64,000 nucleotides of DNA from Terrimicrobium sacchariphilum (lineage in GTDB: Bacteria > Verrucomicrobiota > Verrucomicrobiia > Chthoniobacterales > Terrimicrobiaceae): positions 1,736,001 through 1,800,000 of the forward strand of contig NZ_BDCO01000002.1 of NCBI RefSeq assembly GCF_001613545.1, read 5' to 3'. This document shows positions 9,139 through 17,618 of this stretch, one piece after another. The translations under genes were made by a program, and so were the position numbers. How positions within the stretch are numbered: position 1 is the stretch's first letter; each line of letters opens with the position of its first letter. The notes below the pieces were generated by a model. The model ran no database searches. It was not told the origin of the DNA and saw only the letters and a program-made list of their open reading frames with translations.

Positions 9139-9953
9139 TGAAGGCTGTGTCGGATTTTCGTCGCCCCATATCTCGGGAGCAGCGGCACATCCCGACCCTG
9201 TTGCGACCGCTCGATGAGCTGGCTCGTTATTCGGACCACCTCTTTGCCGCCCATATCGCCTTCGAGCGTCAACTCGGGGTGCGTGAAATACTGCCCAAGT
9301 ATCTTTTCGCCGGTCCCGGCGACAGTCGTTCCTATCTGCGCGTTGGCATCTTTGCCGGAGTGCATGGGGACGAGGCCAGCGGAGTGCACGCGGCCATCGA
9401 ATTGCTGAATCGCCTGCACGCCGAGCCGGAGCTTGCCCGTGGGTACGAACTGTTTGTGTACCCGGTTTGCAACGGCGCGGGATTTGGGGAGAACTCCCGC
9501 TGGCTGCGGAGCGGGAATGACATGAATCGGGAGTTCTGGAAAGGTTCCTCGGAGCTTGAGGTGCAACTGCTCGAGCGGCAGTTGCTGCATCTGCGTTTTG
9601 ACGGGTTGATCTCGCTGCATAGCGACGACACGAGCGAGGGACTCTATGGCTTTGTCAAAGGTCACCAGCTCACTCGTCACGTGCTGGAGCCGGCTCTTGA
9701 GGCGGCGGGGAGCATCCTCCCGCGCAATTTCGACCGGAGCATCGATAACTTTGAGGCAAATAACGGCATCATTGAGCTGGGGTATGAGGGAATACTTTCC
9801 GCTCCGCCAGAGCAGAAGCCGAGGCCATTCGAGATTGTCTTTGAAACCCCGCATCATGCGGCGCTTGAGAAACAGGTCGCCGCGCACGTACGCGCTTCGA
9901 TCACGATCCTGGATCGCTTCCGGGTACTGATCTCCGAAGCACAGAATATCTGA
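9138..9953 (+). CDS. Succinylglutamate desuccinylase/aspartoacylase-like zinc hydrolase
   Basis: A 271-residue protein of the M14-like AstE/AspA superfamily. The zinc HxxE motif is in FAGVHGDEASG (about residue 76), a second conserved patch is NDMNREFW and the third ligand region is SLHSDD. These enzymes hydrolyse N-acyl amino acids or related amides. Translational overlap (TGATG) couples it to the sulfate-binding protein. Whether it acts in sulfur or amino-acid metabolism is unknown. Confidence 0.85.
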   Translation: MKAVSDFRRPISREQRHIPTLLRPLDELARYSDHLFAAHIAFERQLGVREILPKYLFAGPGDSRSYLRVGIFAGVHGDEASGVHAAIELLNRLHAEPELARGYELFVYPVCNGAGFGENSRWLRSGNDMNREFWKGSSELEVQLLERQLLHLRFDGLISLHSDDTSEGLYGFVKGHQLTRHVLEPALEAAGSILPRNFDRSIDNFEANNGIIELGYEGILSAPPEQKPRPFEIVFETPHHAALEKQVAAHVRASITILDRFRVLISEAQNI

Positions 9954-10535
9954 TCACTTTGAAGCGTTCAGCCAACGCGCGAAGAGCGCGGTGAGCAGAG
10001 GGGTAATGACATAGGTCATCATCCAGACGATGACGACCGAGGTGATAAGCGTGCCCAGCAGGGTGGGAATGCGTGCCAGCGCGGGAGCGAACCACTCCGA
10101 GATTGCCAGCGACATGGGATAGACGGCAAAGATGAGCAGCACCGCCATCTTCCAGCGAGGCGGACCATCCGAGCCATTGGTGAACAAGGCCTGCATGCCG
10201 ACGTATTTGGTTACGCTGCCAGACTCGGGCGGGGCGATTTCTTCCCGCCAGCTTTGGAACTCCGGGGAATTCACCCACTCATCGTGGTCCGTCTGCGTGG
10301 GAAAATGCTGGATGATCGTGATCTCAAGCTGCCCGCTGGCTGCCGTACTGCGAAAGACTTTCATCGATGCCCGGGGGTGCAGCCGGGAAAAGCTCTCCGC
10401 ATGGAGCTTGAGCGCTTCCAGATAAGCGACTGACTCCGAGCTCTCAACCTGCCGACGAATCAGAGCGGTCACTCCAGCATTCGGCGAGGGCGATTCCTGC
10501 TGACCGGGGATTTCGATGGGAATAAGCGTCTCCAT
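9954..10535 (-). CDS. ABM-type monooxygenase-like domain with C-terminal membrane segments
   Basis: 193 residues. The N-terminal half (about 22-115) resembles the antibiotic-biosynthesis-monooxygenase dimeric alpha-beta barrel, with VTALIRRQVE and SRLHPRASMKVFRS segments. The C-terminal part has two to three hydrophobic helices (about 130-150 and 155-185). This arrangement is known among ABM-superfamily proteins of unknown function. It is convergent with the preceding gene, with which it abuts exactly. No enzymatic role can be assigned. Confidence 0.75.
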   Translation of the reverse strand: METLIPIEIPGQQESPSPNAGVTALIRRQVESSESVAYLEALKLHAESFSRLHPRASMKVFRSTAASGQLEITIIQHFPTQTDHDEWVNSPEFQSWREEIAPPESGSVTKYVGMQALFTNGSDGPPRWKMAVLLIFAVYPMSLAISEWFAPALARIPTLLGTLITSVVIVWMMTYVITPLLTALFARWLNASK

Positions 10536-10550
10536 GGCGGCATCTGTAAA

Positions 10551-11549
10551 CTATCGTCCGTCCGACTCCGGGGATAACTCTGCAGGAGAGGTGGACTGAA
10601 GGTACAGTCCATCAAGGATCGCTCTCTCGAAGCGCGCAAACTCGGCCTCACTTCCATAGATATGAGCGCAGACTTTGAAGACGCGATGATTTGCGTCGTG
10701 AAAATAGTATTTCTCCACGAAATAGCGGCGACCTTCCGGCATTTCGCCGTAGAATGTGGCGTGCAAGCCCTCCAGACCGGACGCGGTTTTCACCGGTACG
10801 CTGCCCTTGTATGCACGGCGGTCATTGTATGATCCCCTCGGGCCGCTTTGCTCGGTGATGCGATCGAGCTCGGCATCGATGGCTGCCTGTAGGGATTGGG
10901 GCGTGCCCTTTACCGGTTGAAGATGAATTTTGCGAGTGAGCGAGCTTTTCGTTTTTTCCGGTGGAGCGATGCCGTTGAGATTCCAATACGGCTCCAATCG
11001 CCAACCGGGGGGCGCCAGCAGGACGGCGCGGGAGTCCGGGAGGCTGACATGGAGGGGAATGATCGACTCGCCGTATCCCTCCAGGGTGGTTTCATCCAGT
11101 TTTCGGATTTCCGCCGCCAACTCGGCGACGGCTATGCCACTTCGGTCGCTCGCTTTGGTGTCGGGCGGCCAGATGACCTCGCCATGATAGTCCGTGAATC
11201 GCGTTCTGTCCGTCTTGGTGATACGAAGATAGAACGGCGCGGAACCCCGGAAGGAACCGCGATACCAGGAGGTGATCATCGTTGCTTCAGAAAAAGGGCG
11301 TTCTCCCAGAAAGTCGGGACGCCCTATCGGAGAGAAGCCGTTGATTGAGAGAAAATATTGTAGCTTCATCTCTGCGTCATCCGCCGGGATGCTCGAGATT
11401 GCACGCATATCAAAAACTGGCATGGCCGCGATCTGTCGCCCCGATTCGGAATCTGCCAGCACCATCCCGCAGTTACCGACGCATGCCAGATACGCCATGG
11501 TCATCACGAGCCGTTTGGAAAATGAGGGAGCCCTGTTCCGTGCTTCCAT
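10551..11549 (-). CDS. Secreted protein of unknown function
   Basis: 332 residues with an N-terminal hydrophobic stretch (MTMAYLACVGNCGMVLA, residues 16-32) that looks like a signal peptide ending near Ala-Asp. The mature part has no domain I recognise. It is rich in aromatic and charged residues and is predicted globular. A start at Met16 is equally plausible. It is in a leftward run between the ABM-membrane protein and the SGNH hydrolase. Confidence 0.65.
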   Translation of the reverse strand: MEARNRAPSFSKRLVMTMAYLACVGNCGMVLADSESGRQIAAMPVFDMRAISSIPADDAEMKLQYFLSINGFSPIGRPDFLGERPFSEATMITSWYRGSFRGSAPFYLRITKTDRTRFTDYHGEVIWPPDTKASDRSGIAVAELAAEIRKLDETTLEGYGESIIPLHVSLPDSRAVLLAPPGWRLEPYWNLNGIAPPEKTKSSLTRKIHLQPVKGTPQSLQAAIDAELDRITEQSGPRGSYNDRRAYKGSVPVKTASGLEGLHATFYGEMPEGRRYFVEKYYFHDANHRVFKVCAHIYGSEAEFARFERAILDGLYLQSTSPAELSPESDGR

Positions 11550-11557
11550 CGCTGCCT

Positions 11558-12556
11558 TCAGGCAATCTTCTTGAGCACCGGATACATCACCTCGGCCATG
11601 CGGCGGTAGCCGAGGTCGGTGGGGTGGCTGCCGTCCGGGGCGGCTTCGTTGTCGTCGCCGAAGAGATTCGTGCCGTCGATATAGTGGAGGTCTTTGATCC
11701 CGGCAGCCTGGAGTTTCTTGAAGGCGCGCAGGTATTCCCTGGCCCGTTCCTTTTCATCACGGAGCAAGGCATGGCGTATCCAGCTGTTTGTGTAGGGGCG
11801 CTCGCCGACGAGGACGATGGGCGTTTTGGGCCGGGCTTTGCGTAGGTGTTGAACAAAGGGAATGACACGCTCGCGGACATGGTCGGCGCTCATGTTGGGC
11901 ACGCAATCGAGCACGTAGACCTTGGCCTCGAGTTCCGCGAGGAGTTCGGCCAGGGCGGGCTCCATGCGGGCGTTGCCGGAGAAGCCGAGATTGAGCGTCG
12001 GCCGGTTGAGCCAGCGGCCGAGCACCGCCGTGTGAATCGTGCCGGGGCGCGAAGCATAAGCGCCATGAACGATCGACGTGCCGTAAAACACCACCGGCTT
12101 CTGCTTGCGGGTGATGGGAGTGAAGGACGCGCCGTCCGGCACTCCGATCTCGACGGACTCGACCGGGTTGCGCAGCGGGAGATAAAGGAGGTACTTGCGG
12201 CGCTTTGGCGTCATCTCGCGGGCGATCGCCTGTTCGTGCTTTGCCCCCTTCACCTCATGGCCCGCGCCGACCCAGCGCCAGCCCTTCTTCGTCCACGTGT
12301 ACAAATCCAGCCCGCTGAATCCGGCGGCGGGGAAGTTTGGTTCGTTGTACTCCTCGGATTCCATCGCCCACCGTCCCCAGATTTCTGCGGCATCGCTTTC
12401 AAACAGCGTCGCCATTCCCGTCGCGGAATGGCTGAGGTCCCACACCGCCTCGGGCACGCTGGCGCGGGCTCGGGCAGGCAGGCGGTCATAGTAGCGTTCC
12501 GTGTCGGTCCATCCCTTGCCCTCGATACCCCATTCGCGAATGTTGTGCCAATTCAT
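11558..12556 (-). CDS. SGNH/GDSL-family hydrolase
   Basis: 332 residues. The C-terminal SGNH domain has block I as YGTSIVHG (nucleophile Ser near 178), block II as NLGFSGNARM, block III in VLDCVPNMS and block V as DGSHPTDLGYRRM (catalytic Asp and His). The N-terminal 150 residues form the beta-sandwich-like region common to two-domain carbohydrate-esterase-type SGNH proteins. It carries no evident signal peptide. It may deacetylate glycans, but the substrate is not visible. Confidence 0.88.
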   Translation of the reverse strand: MNWHNIREWGIEGKGWTDTERYYDRLPARARASVPEAVWDLSHSATGMATLFESDAAEIWGRWAMESEEYNEPNFPAAGFSGLDLYTWTKKGWRWVGAGHEVKGAKHEQAIAREMTPKRRKYLLYLPLRNPVESVEIGVPDGASFTPITRKQKPVVFYGTSIVHGAYASRPGTIHTAVLGRWLNRPTLNLGFSGNARMEPALAELLAELEAKVYVLDCVPNMSADHVRERVIPFVQHLRKARPKTPIVLVGERPYTNSWIRHALLRDEKERAREYLRAFKKLQAAGIKDLHYIDGTNLFGDDNEAAPDGSHPTDLGYRRMAEVMYPVLKKIA

Positions 12557-12656
12557 GGTCTCTGGTGGCGATCCTCGATAGAGCGAGGCGGGGAATCAAG
12601 TGGCAAAGGCGGGGACAGTCCACCACCAGGACGACTTGGAGTCTCGGGAAGGTTTC

Positions 12657-13115
12657 TTACACGCTCCCCGCGAGTTCCTTGCCCATCAACTGATGCGGAA
12701 TCCCGAGTTCCAGATAGATGTCGCCAATGCGGGAATACCCGAGCTTTTCATAAAAGCCGATCGCGGTATCGCGGGCGTGAAGGGAGAGGGACTTTACGCC
12801 GGAGCGGCGGAGTTCCGCTTCGGCTTCCTGCATGAGGCGACGGCCTAAACCCGAGGATTGCCTTGTCGGCGACACGGCCATTTGCCGGATGCGCACCGAG
12901 TCGTCGGAAAGCGGAGAGGCCAGCACGCAGGCTAAGAGATCGCCCGCTACGTCAAACAAACCAAAATGACGCGTGCCGTCCTCCCAATCCCGCACCTCAG
13001 CGTCCAGCGTGAGCCCAAGCGGTTGGCGGAGCAGGATGTTGCGGAGCGCGCGTTCCTGCAGATATGCGCCAGTGCCAGGGAATATCTCGCGAAAGGCGAT
13101 GTCAGTTGCCGCCAT
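12657..13115 (-). CDS. GNAT-family N-acetyltransferase
   Basis: 152 residues. The acetyl-CoA-binding motif A is VSPTRQSSGLGRRLMQEAE (about residues 82-100). Motif B follows as AIGFYEKLGYSRIGD. The length is typical of a single-domain GNAT. The acceptor substrate cannot be predicted. Six nucleotides separate it from the upstream TPR-like gene, so the two are likely cotranscribed. Confidence 0.88.
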   Translation of the reverse strand: MAATDIAFREIFPGTGAYLQERALRNILLRQPLGLTLDAEVRDWEDGTRHFGLFDVAGDLLACVLASPLSDDSVRIRQMAVSPTRQSSGLGRRLMQEAEAELRRSGVKSLSLHARDTAIGFYEKLGYSRIGDIYLELGIPHQLMGKELAGSV

Positions 13116-13121
13116 GAGCCT

Positions 13122-13601
13122 TTAGGGAAGTGCCGCGGCGTTTCGCTTCAGCGTTGCCTCGATCTGCTTGTATTGATCGTGGATTTTTCCCGCAGGCGCA
13201 TCTGTGCGATACAGAGTCCAGAGAATAACGAAGTCGTATAGTCCCGCCTTCGCTTTTTCATTCTGCGGCTCTTTGGCGAGGATTTGCCGGTAGCGTTTCA
13301 GGGCGAGGTCGTAGCGACCTGAGGACACGTAGTCCGAGGCGGATGTGAATAGCGAGTCTACACTGTCCTGTGATGTCTCGGCCTTTTTGAGAATCTCCTC
13401 CTCCAGCTTCTCCGGGCTTTTGAAAAATGCGCGGGTTCCTTCGTATCCAAAGGTTGCGCGAGGCCGGAGGATCGAACCCGAGTCATAGTCGCCCGGCGGA
13501 AAATCCTTGAGAGCCTGGTCGAGAGCCTTTTGGTAACCTGCGTCCTGAGCGAAGGCCGCAAGGGGAGTAAGAAGAAGGAATGCGAGCAGTGTGGTACGCA
13601 T
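13122..13601 (-). CDS. Small secreted TPR-like protein of unknown function
   Basis: 159 residues with a clear signal peptide (MRTTLLAFLLLTPLAAFAQ). The mature part is helical. The stretch YVSSGRYDLALKRYRQILAK resembles one tetratricopeptide-type helical hairpin. It probably acts in the periplasm. No enzymatic motif is present. It is upstream of and probably cotranscribed with the GNAT gene. Confidence 0.7.
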   Translation of the reverse strand: MRTTLLAFLLLTPLAAFAQDAGYQKALDQALKDFPPGDYDSGSILRPRATFGYEGTRAFFKSPEKLEEEILKKAETSQDSVDSLFTSASDYVSSGRYDLALKRYRQILAKEPQNEKAKAGLYDFVILWTLYRTDAPAGKIHDQYKQIEATLKRNAAALP

Positions 13602-13702
13602 GGGAACCGGCAGTTTCAGGAGGTTTTGTCTCTGGGAAGCAGACTATGGTTGCGGCCCGTCCCCGGCAATCCTGTGCTTAGGACCCACCGATTCGCGAGG
13701 CG

Positions 13703-14149
13703 TCACTCCGCCGTCTTCGGGCGGATGCCGATGCGGTACTCGGTGTCGCGCAATAGCTCCACGTCGCCGCCCGGATAAACGAGCTCGCGAGAAAGAGTCT
13801 TGGTTGTTCCCGCGATGGGGAAGGAGATCGTGACATTATACAAGTCGCCATCAGGTTTGCGCCCGAGGTATTCGATCGAGGCGGAGTAGGGAGGCTTGCC
13901 TTCCTCGGAGGTGGTTGCGGAAAATTTCGTCTTCACGTCAGGCGACCACCGAGAGAAATCGGGCTGCGTGGTGGAGCCCTGATTGGGACCGAGTACGTAA
14001 TTGTTGATGTAGAGTTCGATCCCGGGGTGAAGCGGAGTCGCAACTTCGATCACCTGGGCTGGAACGACATTCGACTGCGGAGCGGGTTTGCACGCGACTA
14101 GGAATGCGCAGGTCAGGCCGACGGTGAAAATGAGGGAAAGGTGACGCAT
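13703..14149 (-). CDS. Putative lipoprotein of unknown function
   Basis: 148 residues from the ATG I prefer, which gives MRHLSLIFTVGLTCAFLVAC, a signal with lipobox LVAC (Cys at residue 20) followed by KPAPQ. A longer reading from 14308 would hide this signal. The mature domain is beta-rich, with no family I recognise. It probably sits on a membrane facing the periplasm. Confidence 0.7.
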   Translation of the reverse strand: MRHLSLIFTVGLTCAFLVACKPAPQSNVVPAQVIEVATPLHPGIELYINNYVLGPNQGSTTQPDFSRWSPDVKTKFSATTSEEGKPPYSASIEYLGRKPDGDLYNVTISFPIAGTTKTLSRELVYPGGDVELLRDTEYRIGIRPKTAE

Positions 14150-14329
14150 GAGAGAGAGTGCAGGGTGTGGAGAATTTGGTGGGAGAGTCTCGCTCGGCAG
14201 AGTTGACCGCAGGTCAGCGACGGCGTGGAGTGCCGAAAGTCGGGATGCCAATTGCGAGTGATTCAAGGCAATGACGATAAGCAAGCCAATCCCTGATGCC
14301 AATCGCAACGATAGGATTCTCTCCTGGTC

Positions 14330-14770
14330 TCAGGCCGATTGCTCGCGAGTCGATGTCGGAAGCTTGCTCCACACCAGTTCAACGGCTTTGCGGATGCTCG
14401 TAACCCTTTCAGCTTCGCTGTCCTCAATGGTGATGCCGAAAGCCTTCTCCAGTCCCACGACGACTTCGACGCTGGACATGGAATCCAGCATCCAGATCAC
14501 CTGAAAGTTTCCTGAAAAGTCGTCATCCGCACCCAGAGCAGAGAGATCAGCAGGAATATTTTCCCGAAAAATTGCCCGCACCCCCGCCACGACGTCACGT
14601 GGTATGCCCGAATCAGCGAAGGACAGGTCATAGAACGCATTATCATCAAGCGAGGGTCTGTCTCGTGTGAGGTGCGCTAATTTGCGTTTCGTTTTTCGAT
14701 CGATGCTCGACATGAGCAAAAAGCTGAGCAGAAGAACGGCCGCCAATCCCATGATGGATGGTAAAGACAT
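14330..14770 (-). CDS. Membrane-tethered acyl-carrier-like protein
   Basis: 146 residues from the ATG at 14770. There is one N-terminal transmembrane helix (residues 5-20) followed by a basic stretch (DRKTKRK). The C-terminal region matches a carrier-protein fold: MLDSMSSVEVVVGLEKAFG, with Ser97 in DSM at the position of the 4'-phosphopantetheine serine, then TIEDSEAERVTSIRKAVELV. If modified, it would be a carrier held at the inner face of the membrane. The Sfp-type transferase at 33477 could be the modifying enzyme (inference). No synthase gene is adjacent. Confidence 0.68.
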   Translation of the reverse strand: MSLPSIMGLAAVLLLSFLLMSSIDRKTKRKLAHLTRDRPSLDDNAFYDLSFADSGIPRDVVAGVRAIFRENIPADLSALGADDDFSGNFQVIWMLDSMSSVEVVVGLEKAFGITIEDSEAERVTSIRKAVELVWSKLPTSTREQSA

Positions 14771-15017
14771 ATTGGAAGGGGAGTGGGAAAGTTGGCCCGA
14801 AGTCAGAATGCGGAGTATTGGTAACGAGTGAAGGCAATGCGTTTCGCTATGACCCATACAATGGGGCGAACGAGTCGAGCGGTCGCGAAATGTTCTTCTT
14901 CAGAACGTCGACGATCAGCAGTCAAGAGCCTGTTCTCTACTCTGGAATCGGTGTGATTGGCAAAAGAATCGTTCGTGTTTTGCACGCGCCCTGACAGCCG
15001 GGGGCGAGGTGCGTTGG

Positions 15018-15470
15018 CTAATTTGGCGGACCATGAATAATTGGGTTATAGAAGAACGTCCACACTCTCACTTCCTTTATGAATTGGAGGTCGCTATGGG
15101 GCGGCAAAAACTGGAGACGCATCTTCCATGTGCCGGAATGCCAGTGGTTGTGGGATTGCGGGTGAGATGGGTCAATCAGCCATAGAGAGCCAGTTCGCCA
15201 ACAGCTACTCCCGATATCTCGCCCGCTTGAGACAAATCGCAAGGAATATCTCTTTCCGTTTGGGGCGATGGCATATGAGCGTTCAATATCAATCTCTGGC
15301 TTGTCGGATTCCCTCGGGGAGTTGCTGGTCTTCCAGCTAATCGCAAGAGATCCATCGCTCTCGACATATCCGCCCAGGCGACCGTCTTTTGGTGTGATCG
15401 CTGTCTGAGTAAGGGGGATGCATCCTGATAATGTGACGATGAAGAGTGCTGCTATCGCCAGGCGTATCAT
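15018..15470 (-). CDS. Putative lipoprotein of unknown function
   Basis: 150 residues from the ATG at 15470. The signal MIRLAIAALFIVTLSGC has lipobox LSGC. The mature part is beta-rich with Trp and His (PSHPQSHNHWHSGTW). No family is recognised. A longer start at 15563 is open but would bury the signal. The local GC content is lower than that of neighbouring housekeeping genes. Confidence 0.62.
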   Translation of the reverse strand: MIRLAIAALFIVTLSGCIPLTQTAITPKDGRLGGYVESDGSLAISWKTSNSPRESDKPEIDIERSYAIAPNGKRYSLRFVSSGRDIGSSCWRTGSLWLIDPSHPQSHNHWHSGTWKMRLQFLPPHSDLQFIKEVRVWTFFYNPIIHGPPN

Positions 15471-15576
15471 AATATTGACGGCCGTCCCCAATGATCTGTT
15501 CCCTCTGGCTTCTGGCATCCTGAGGCTGTGATGTTGCGGAAATGCGAGAATTGCCGTCGGCATGGGGGTATGCTCG

Positions 15577-15984
15577 CTAGATATTTCCTATCTTCTGTTT
15601 AATCTCACGAATAAAGCGTTCGCGATCACGCGGCGAAATCAGTCGAAAACCATTGCCCAGTTTAATCTTTACGCGTTGGAGTGAAAGGGCTGGGGCGCTC
15701 AATGGGTCGCTGCTTGGAACGGCATCTCTGATATTCTGTAATTGGATTATTTCTCGCAGTATACCGCATTGAATAGTTAGATGCTTTTCGGTCAGCGTAT
15801 ATCGACATGGAATCGCGATGGCTGCAAAACCGAGAGCCATGAGAAGACCCGTGGGAATCAAAATCATAGCGGTCAAGTCACCGAGGTAGATGCCAAGGCC
15901 AATTACAAGCAATGGAACTGTAATCAGCAATATGGCAAGCCACGCATCGACCTTGGATGGATAGATGGATTCAGAATCGGGCAT
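15577..15984 (-). CDS. Small membrane protein with bacterial PH-like domain
   Basis: 135 residues. Two hydrophobic helices (about 12-32 and 36-55) are followed by a short beta-rich module (RYTLTEKHLTIQCGILRE) ending in PRDRERFIREIKQK. This layout matches YdbS/YyaB-like bacterial PH-domain proteins. The PH-like part would face the cytoplasm. Function is unknown. Confidence 0.68.
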   Translation of the reverse strand: MPDSESIYPSKVDAWLAILLITVPLLVIGLGIYLGDLTAMILIPTGLLMALGFAAIAIPCRYTLTEKHLTIQCGILREIIQLQNIRDAVPSSDPLSAPALSLQRVKIKLGNGFRLISPRDRERFIREIKQKIGNI

Positions 15985-16396
15985 GTGTCTTGGCTAATGT
16001 TGAAGGAAAGGGTTGAATTTGACTCTGCCGGAGGGGGCGGGTTGTCTAAGCAATGTGCCTCCAGTGTCCCGTGCGGATGGGGTGTGTTTCTGTGGGCAGG
16101 TTGCATGGATAAGGAAGATTACAACGACGCAGGGGGCATGAGAATTAGAAAGCGCTCATGTGTTTCCGAAAAGACGGTGAACACGAGGGCAAAGTTTTTA
16201 AGGCTTTGAGCCTGCTCTTAGCTGCAATCCAGCCCTCAGATGGTTGTTCTCCTGGAAAGAAAGTCTAGTAATTTGAGGTGTCTTTCCTCGCTGGGTGCTG
16301 AATGGTTGTGGGTTGGCTGGCGTCAAAGCCTCCCGATACCACTTGGCAGGGAATTGATTTTCTGCCTACCATAGCCATAGCCGGTTCCGGGTGAAC
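15985..16396. other. 412-bp interval without a convincing gene
   Basis: Open frames here are short, overlap on both strands and show no recognisable protein features. Composition is more A/T-rich than the flanks. Near its right end is a possible promoter for the tRNA: TTGATT at 16354-16359, an 18-nt spacer and TAGCCG at 16378-16383. Confidence 0.5.
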
Positions 16397-16472
16397 GGGG
16401 GTATAGCTCAACGGTCAGAGCAGGCGGCTCATAACTGCTTGGTTCACGGTTCGAATCCGTGTGCCCCCACCA
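16397..16472 (+). tRNA. tRNA with CAU anticodon (tRNA-Ile2 or elongator tRNA-Met)
   Basis: 76 nt. The acceptor stem GGGGGTA pairs with TGCCCCC (one G-U), followed by A and an encoded CCA. The D-arm is GCTC/GAGC. The anticodon loop is CTCATAA (anticodon CAU at 16430-16432), and the T-arm contains GGTTCGAATCC. The anticodon arm and variable loop (AGGCGGCTCATAACTGCTTGG) resemble bacterial tRNA-Ile2, which is modified to lysidine, more than typical elongator Met, so Ile(k2CAU) is the better guess. Confidence 0.93.
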
Positions 16473-16587
16473 ATTCCCGGCGCTACCGGCGCGATTCGCC
16501 CGGGTTTTGCGGGTTTGGTGACCTTGGAGGGGGCGGTTTGGCGGGTTTTTCTTGCCTCTGGACGGGCAAGATTCATCACTTTGCGGG

Positions 16588-17607
16588 ATGAAGTCCCCGT
16601 TTCGCGTGATTGGCCGCGTGTTGTTCCTGCTGGTCGTCGTCACCTTGTTGGTGATCGGCGGCGTGCTGGCGTATTTCACGTCGTGGCGGTCGGACAAGCT
16701 GGCGGAGCTGAATGAGGGCAGCGAGGTGATCAAGACGGCTTGGGGGGATGTTGAGGCTGTGACGCGCGGGAACGGGCCTGCGGTATTGGTTTTTCACGGA
16801 GCACCGGGCGGTTATGATCAGGCGCTGGTTTTGGCCAATGGTCTCGACGATGCGGGATATCAGATCATTGCGCCATCGCGTCCCGGATATCTGCGTACAC
16901 CGCTCGCCTCGGGATTGCTGCCTGTCCAGCAGGCCGACATCATGGTCGCGCTGCTGGATACGCTGGATGTAAGCAAAGTCACGCTTCTCGGCGTGGCAGA
17001 AGGCGCTCCCGCAGCGATCGAGTTTGCCCTGAAGTATCCCAACCGCGTTTCCGGGCTTGTTCTTGTCTCCCCGGTCTTGCGCCGCTGGACGGCTTGGAAG
17101 AAGGAGGAACTGCCGCCGCTGGCCTCGGGAATCCTGAACGGCCTCACGGGTGACGTCGGGAGTTGGATCGCGGTGGAAAAGGCGGTGCGCGATCCTCGCA
17201 GCCTGCTCAATGACATGGAGGTGATGACCAGCTCCGGCACGGTCGATCAGCATGCCCGTATCGTCGATGGTGTGCTGGCCAACGCGGATCAGCTCGAGTG
17301 GTTCCAGAGGCTGGTGGCTTCCTTCGCTCCCTTGACGCCTCGCGAAACCGGCACCCGCAACGACATCCTCCAGATCCGCAACCTGCCGGATTATCCTTAC
17401 GAGAAAATCACCGTCCCGGTGCTTCTATTGTACGGAGCGCTCGATCCGCGTCTCCCTGCTGATCTGGTCGAGTCCGTGACGAAGCGGGTCCCCTCCATCG
17501 AGATTGGCACCATGCCGGTCGAGGGTTCTGTGGTATGGCTCGGGCCGGATGGCGATACGGTGAGGGAGCGCATCCTCGCCTTTCTCAAGAAAAACGCCCA
17601 ACAGTAA
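16588..17607 (+). CDS. Alpha/beta hydrolase-fold protein lacking nucleophile and His
   Basis: 339 residues with an N-terminal membrane anchor (about 8-30). The fold is clear: VLVFHGAPGGYDQA (oxyanion strand and loop), IIAPSRPGYLRTP and a late acid strand LLYGALDPRLPADL. The nucleophile elbow reads LLGVAEGAPAA, with Ala where Ser is needed. The C-terminal catalytic His is also missing (VEGSVVWLGPDGDTVRERI). It is therefore probably a pseudoenzyme with a binding or regulatory role. It lies 11 bp upstream of the M48 protease gene. The ATG at 16588 is chosen because the anchor starts there. Confidence 0.82.
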   Translation: MKSPFRVIGRVLFLLVVVTLLVIGGVLAYFTSWRSDKLAELNEGSEVIKTAWGDVEAVTRGNGPAVLVFHGAPGGYDQALVLANGLDDAGYQIIAPSRPGYLRTPLASGLLPVQQADIMVALLDTLDVSKVTLLGVAEGAPAAIEFALKYPNRVSGLVLVSPVLRRWTAWKKEELPPLASGILNGLTGDVGSWIAVEKAVRDPRSLLNDMEVMTSSGTVDQHARIVDGVLANADQLEWFQRLVASFAPLTPRETGTRNDILQIRNLPDYPYEKITVPVLLLYGALDPRLPADLVESVTKRVPSIEIGTMPVEGSVVWLGPDGDTVRERILAFLKKNAQQ

Positions 17608-17618
17608 CGCCTCGTCGC

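Noticed and set aside
16473-16560. Possible terminator after the CAU tRNA (CCCGG...CCGGG then TTTT)
   Set aside because: The stem has a bulge and the arms do not pair cleanly; too weak to list.
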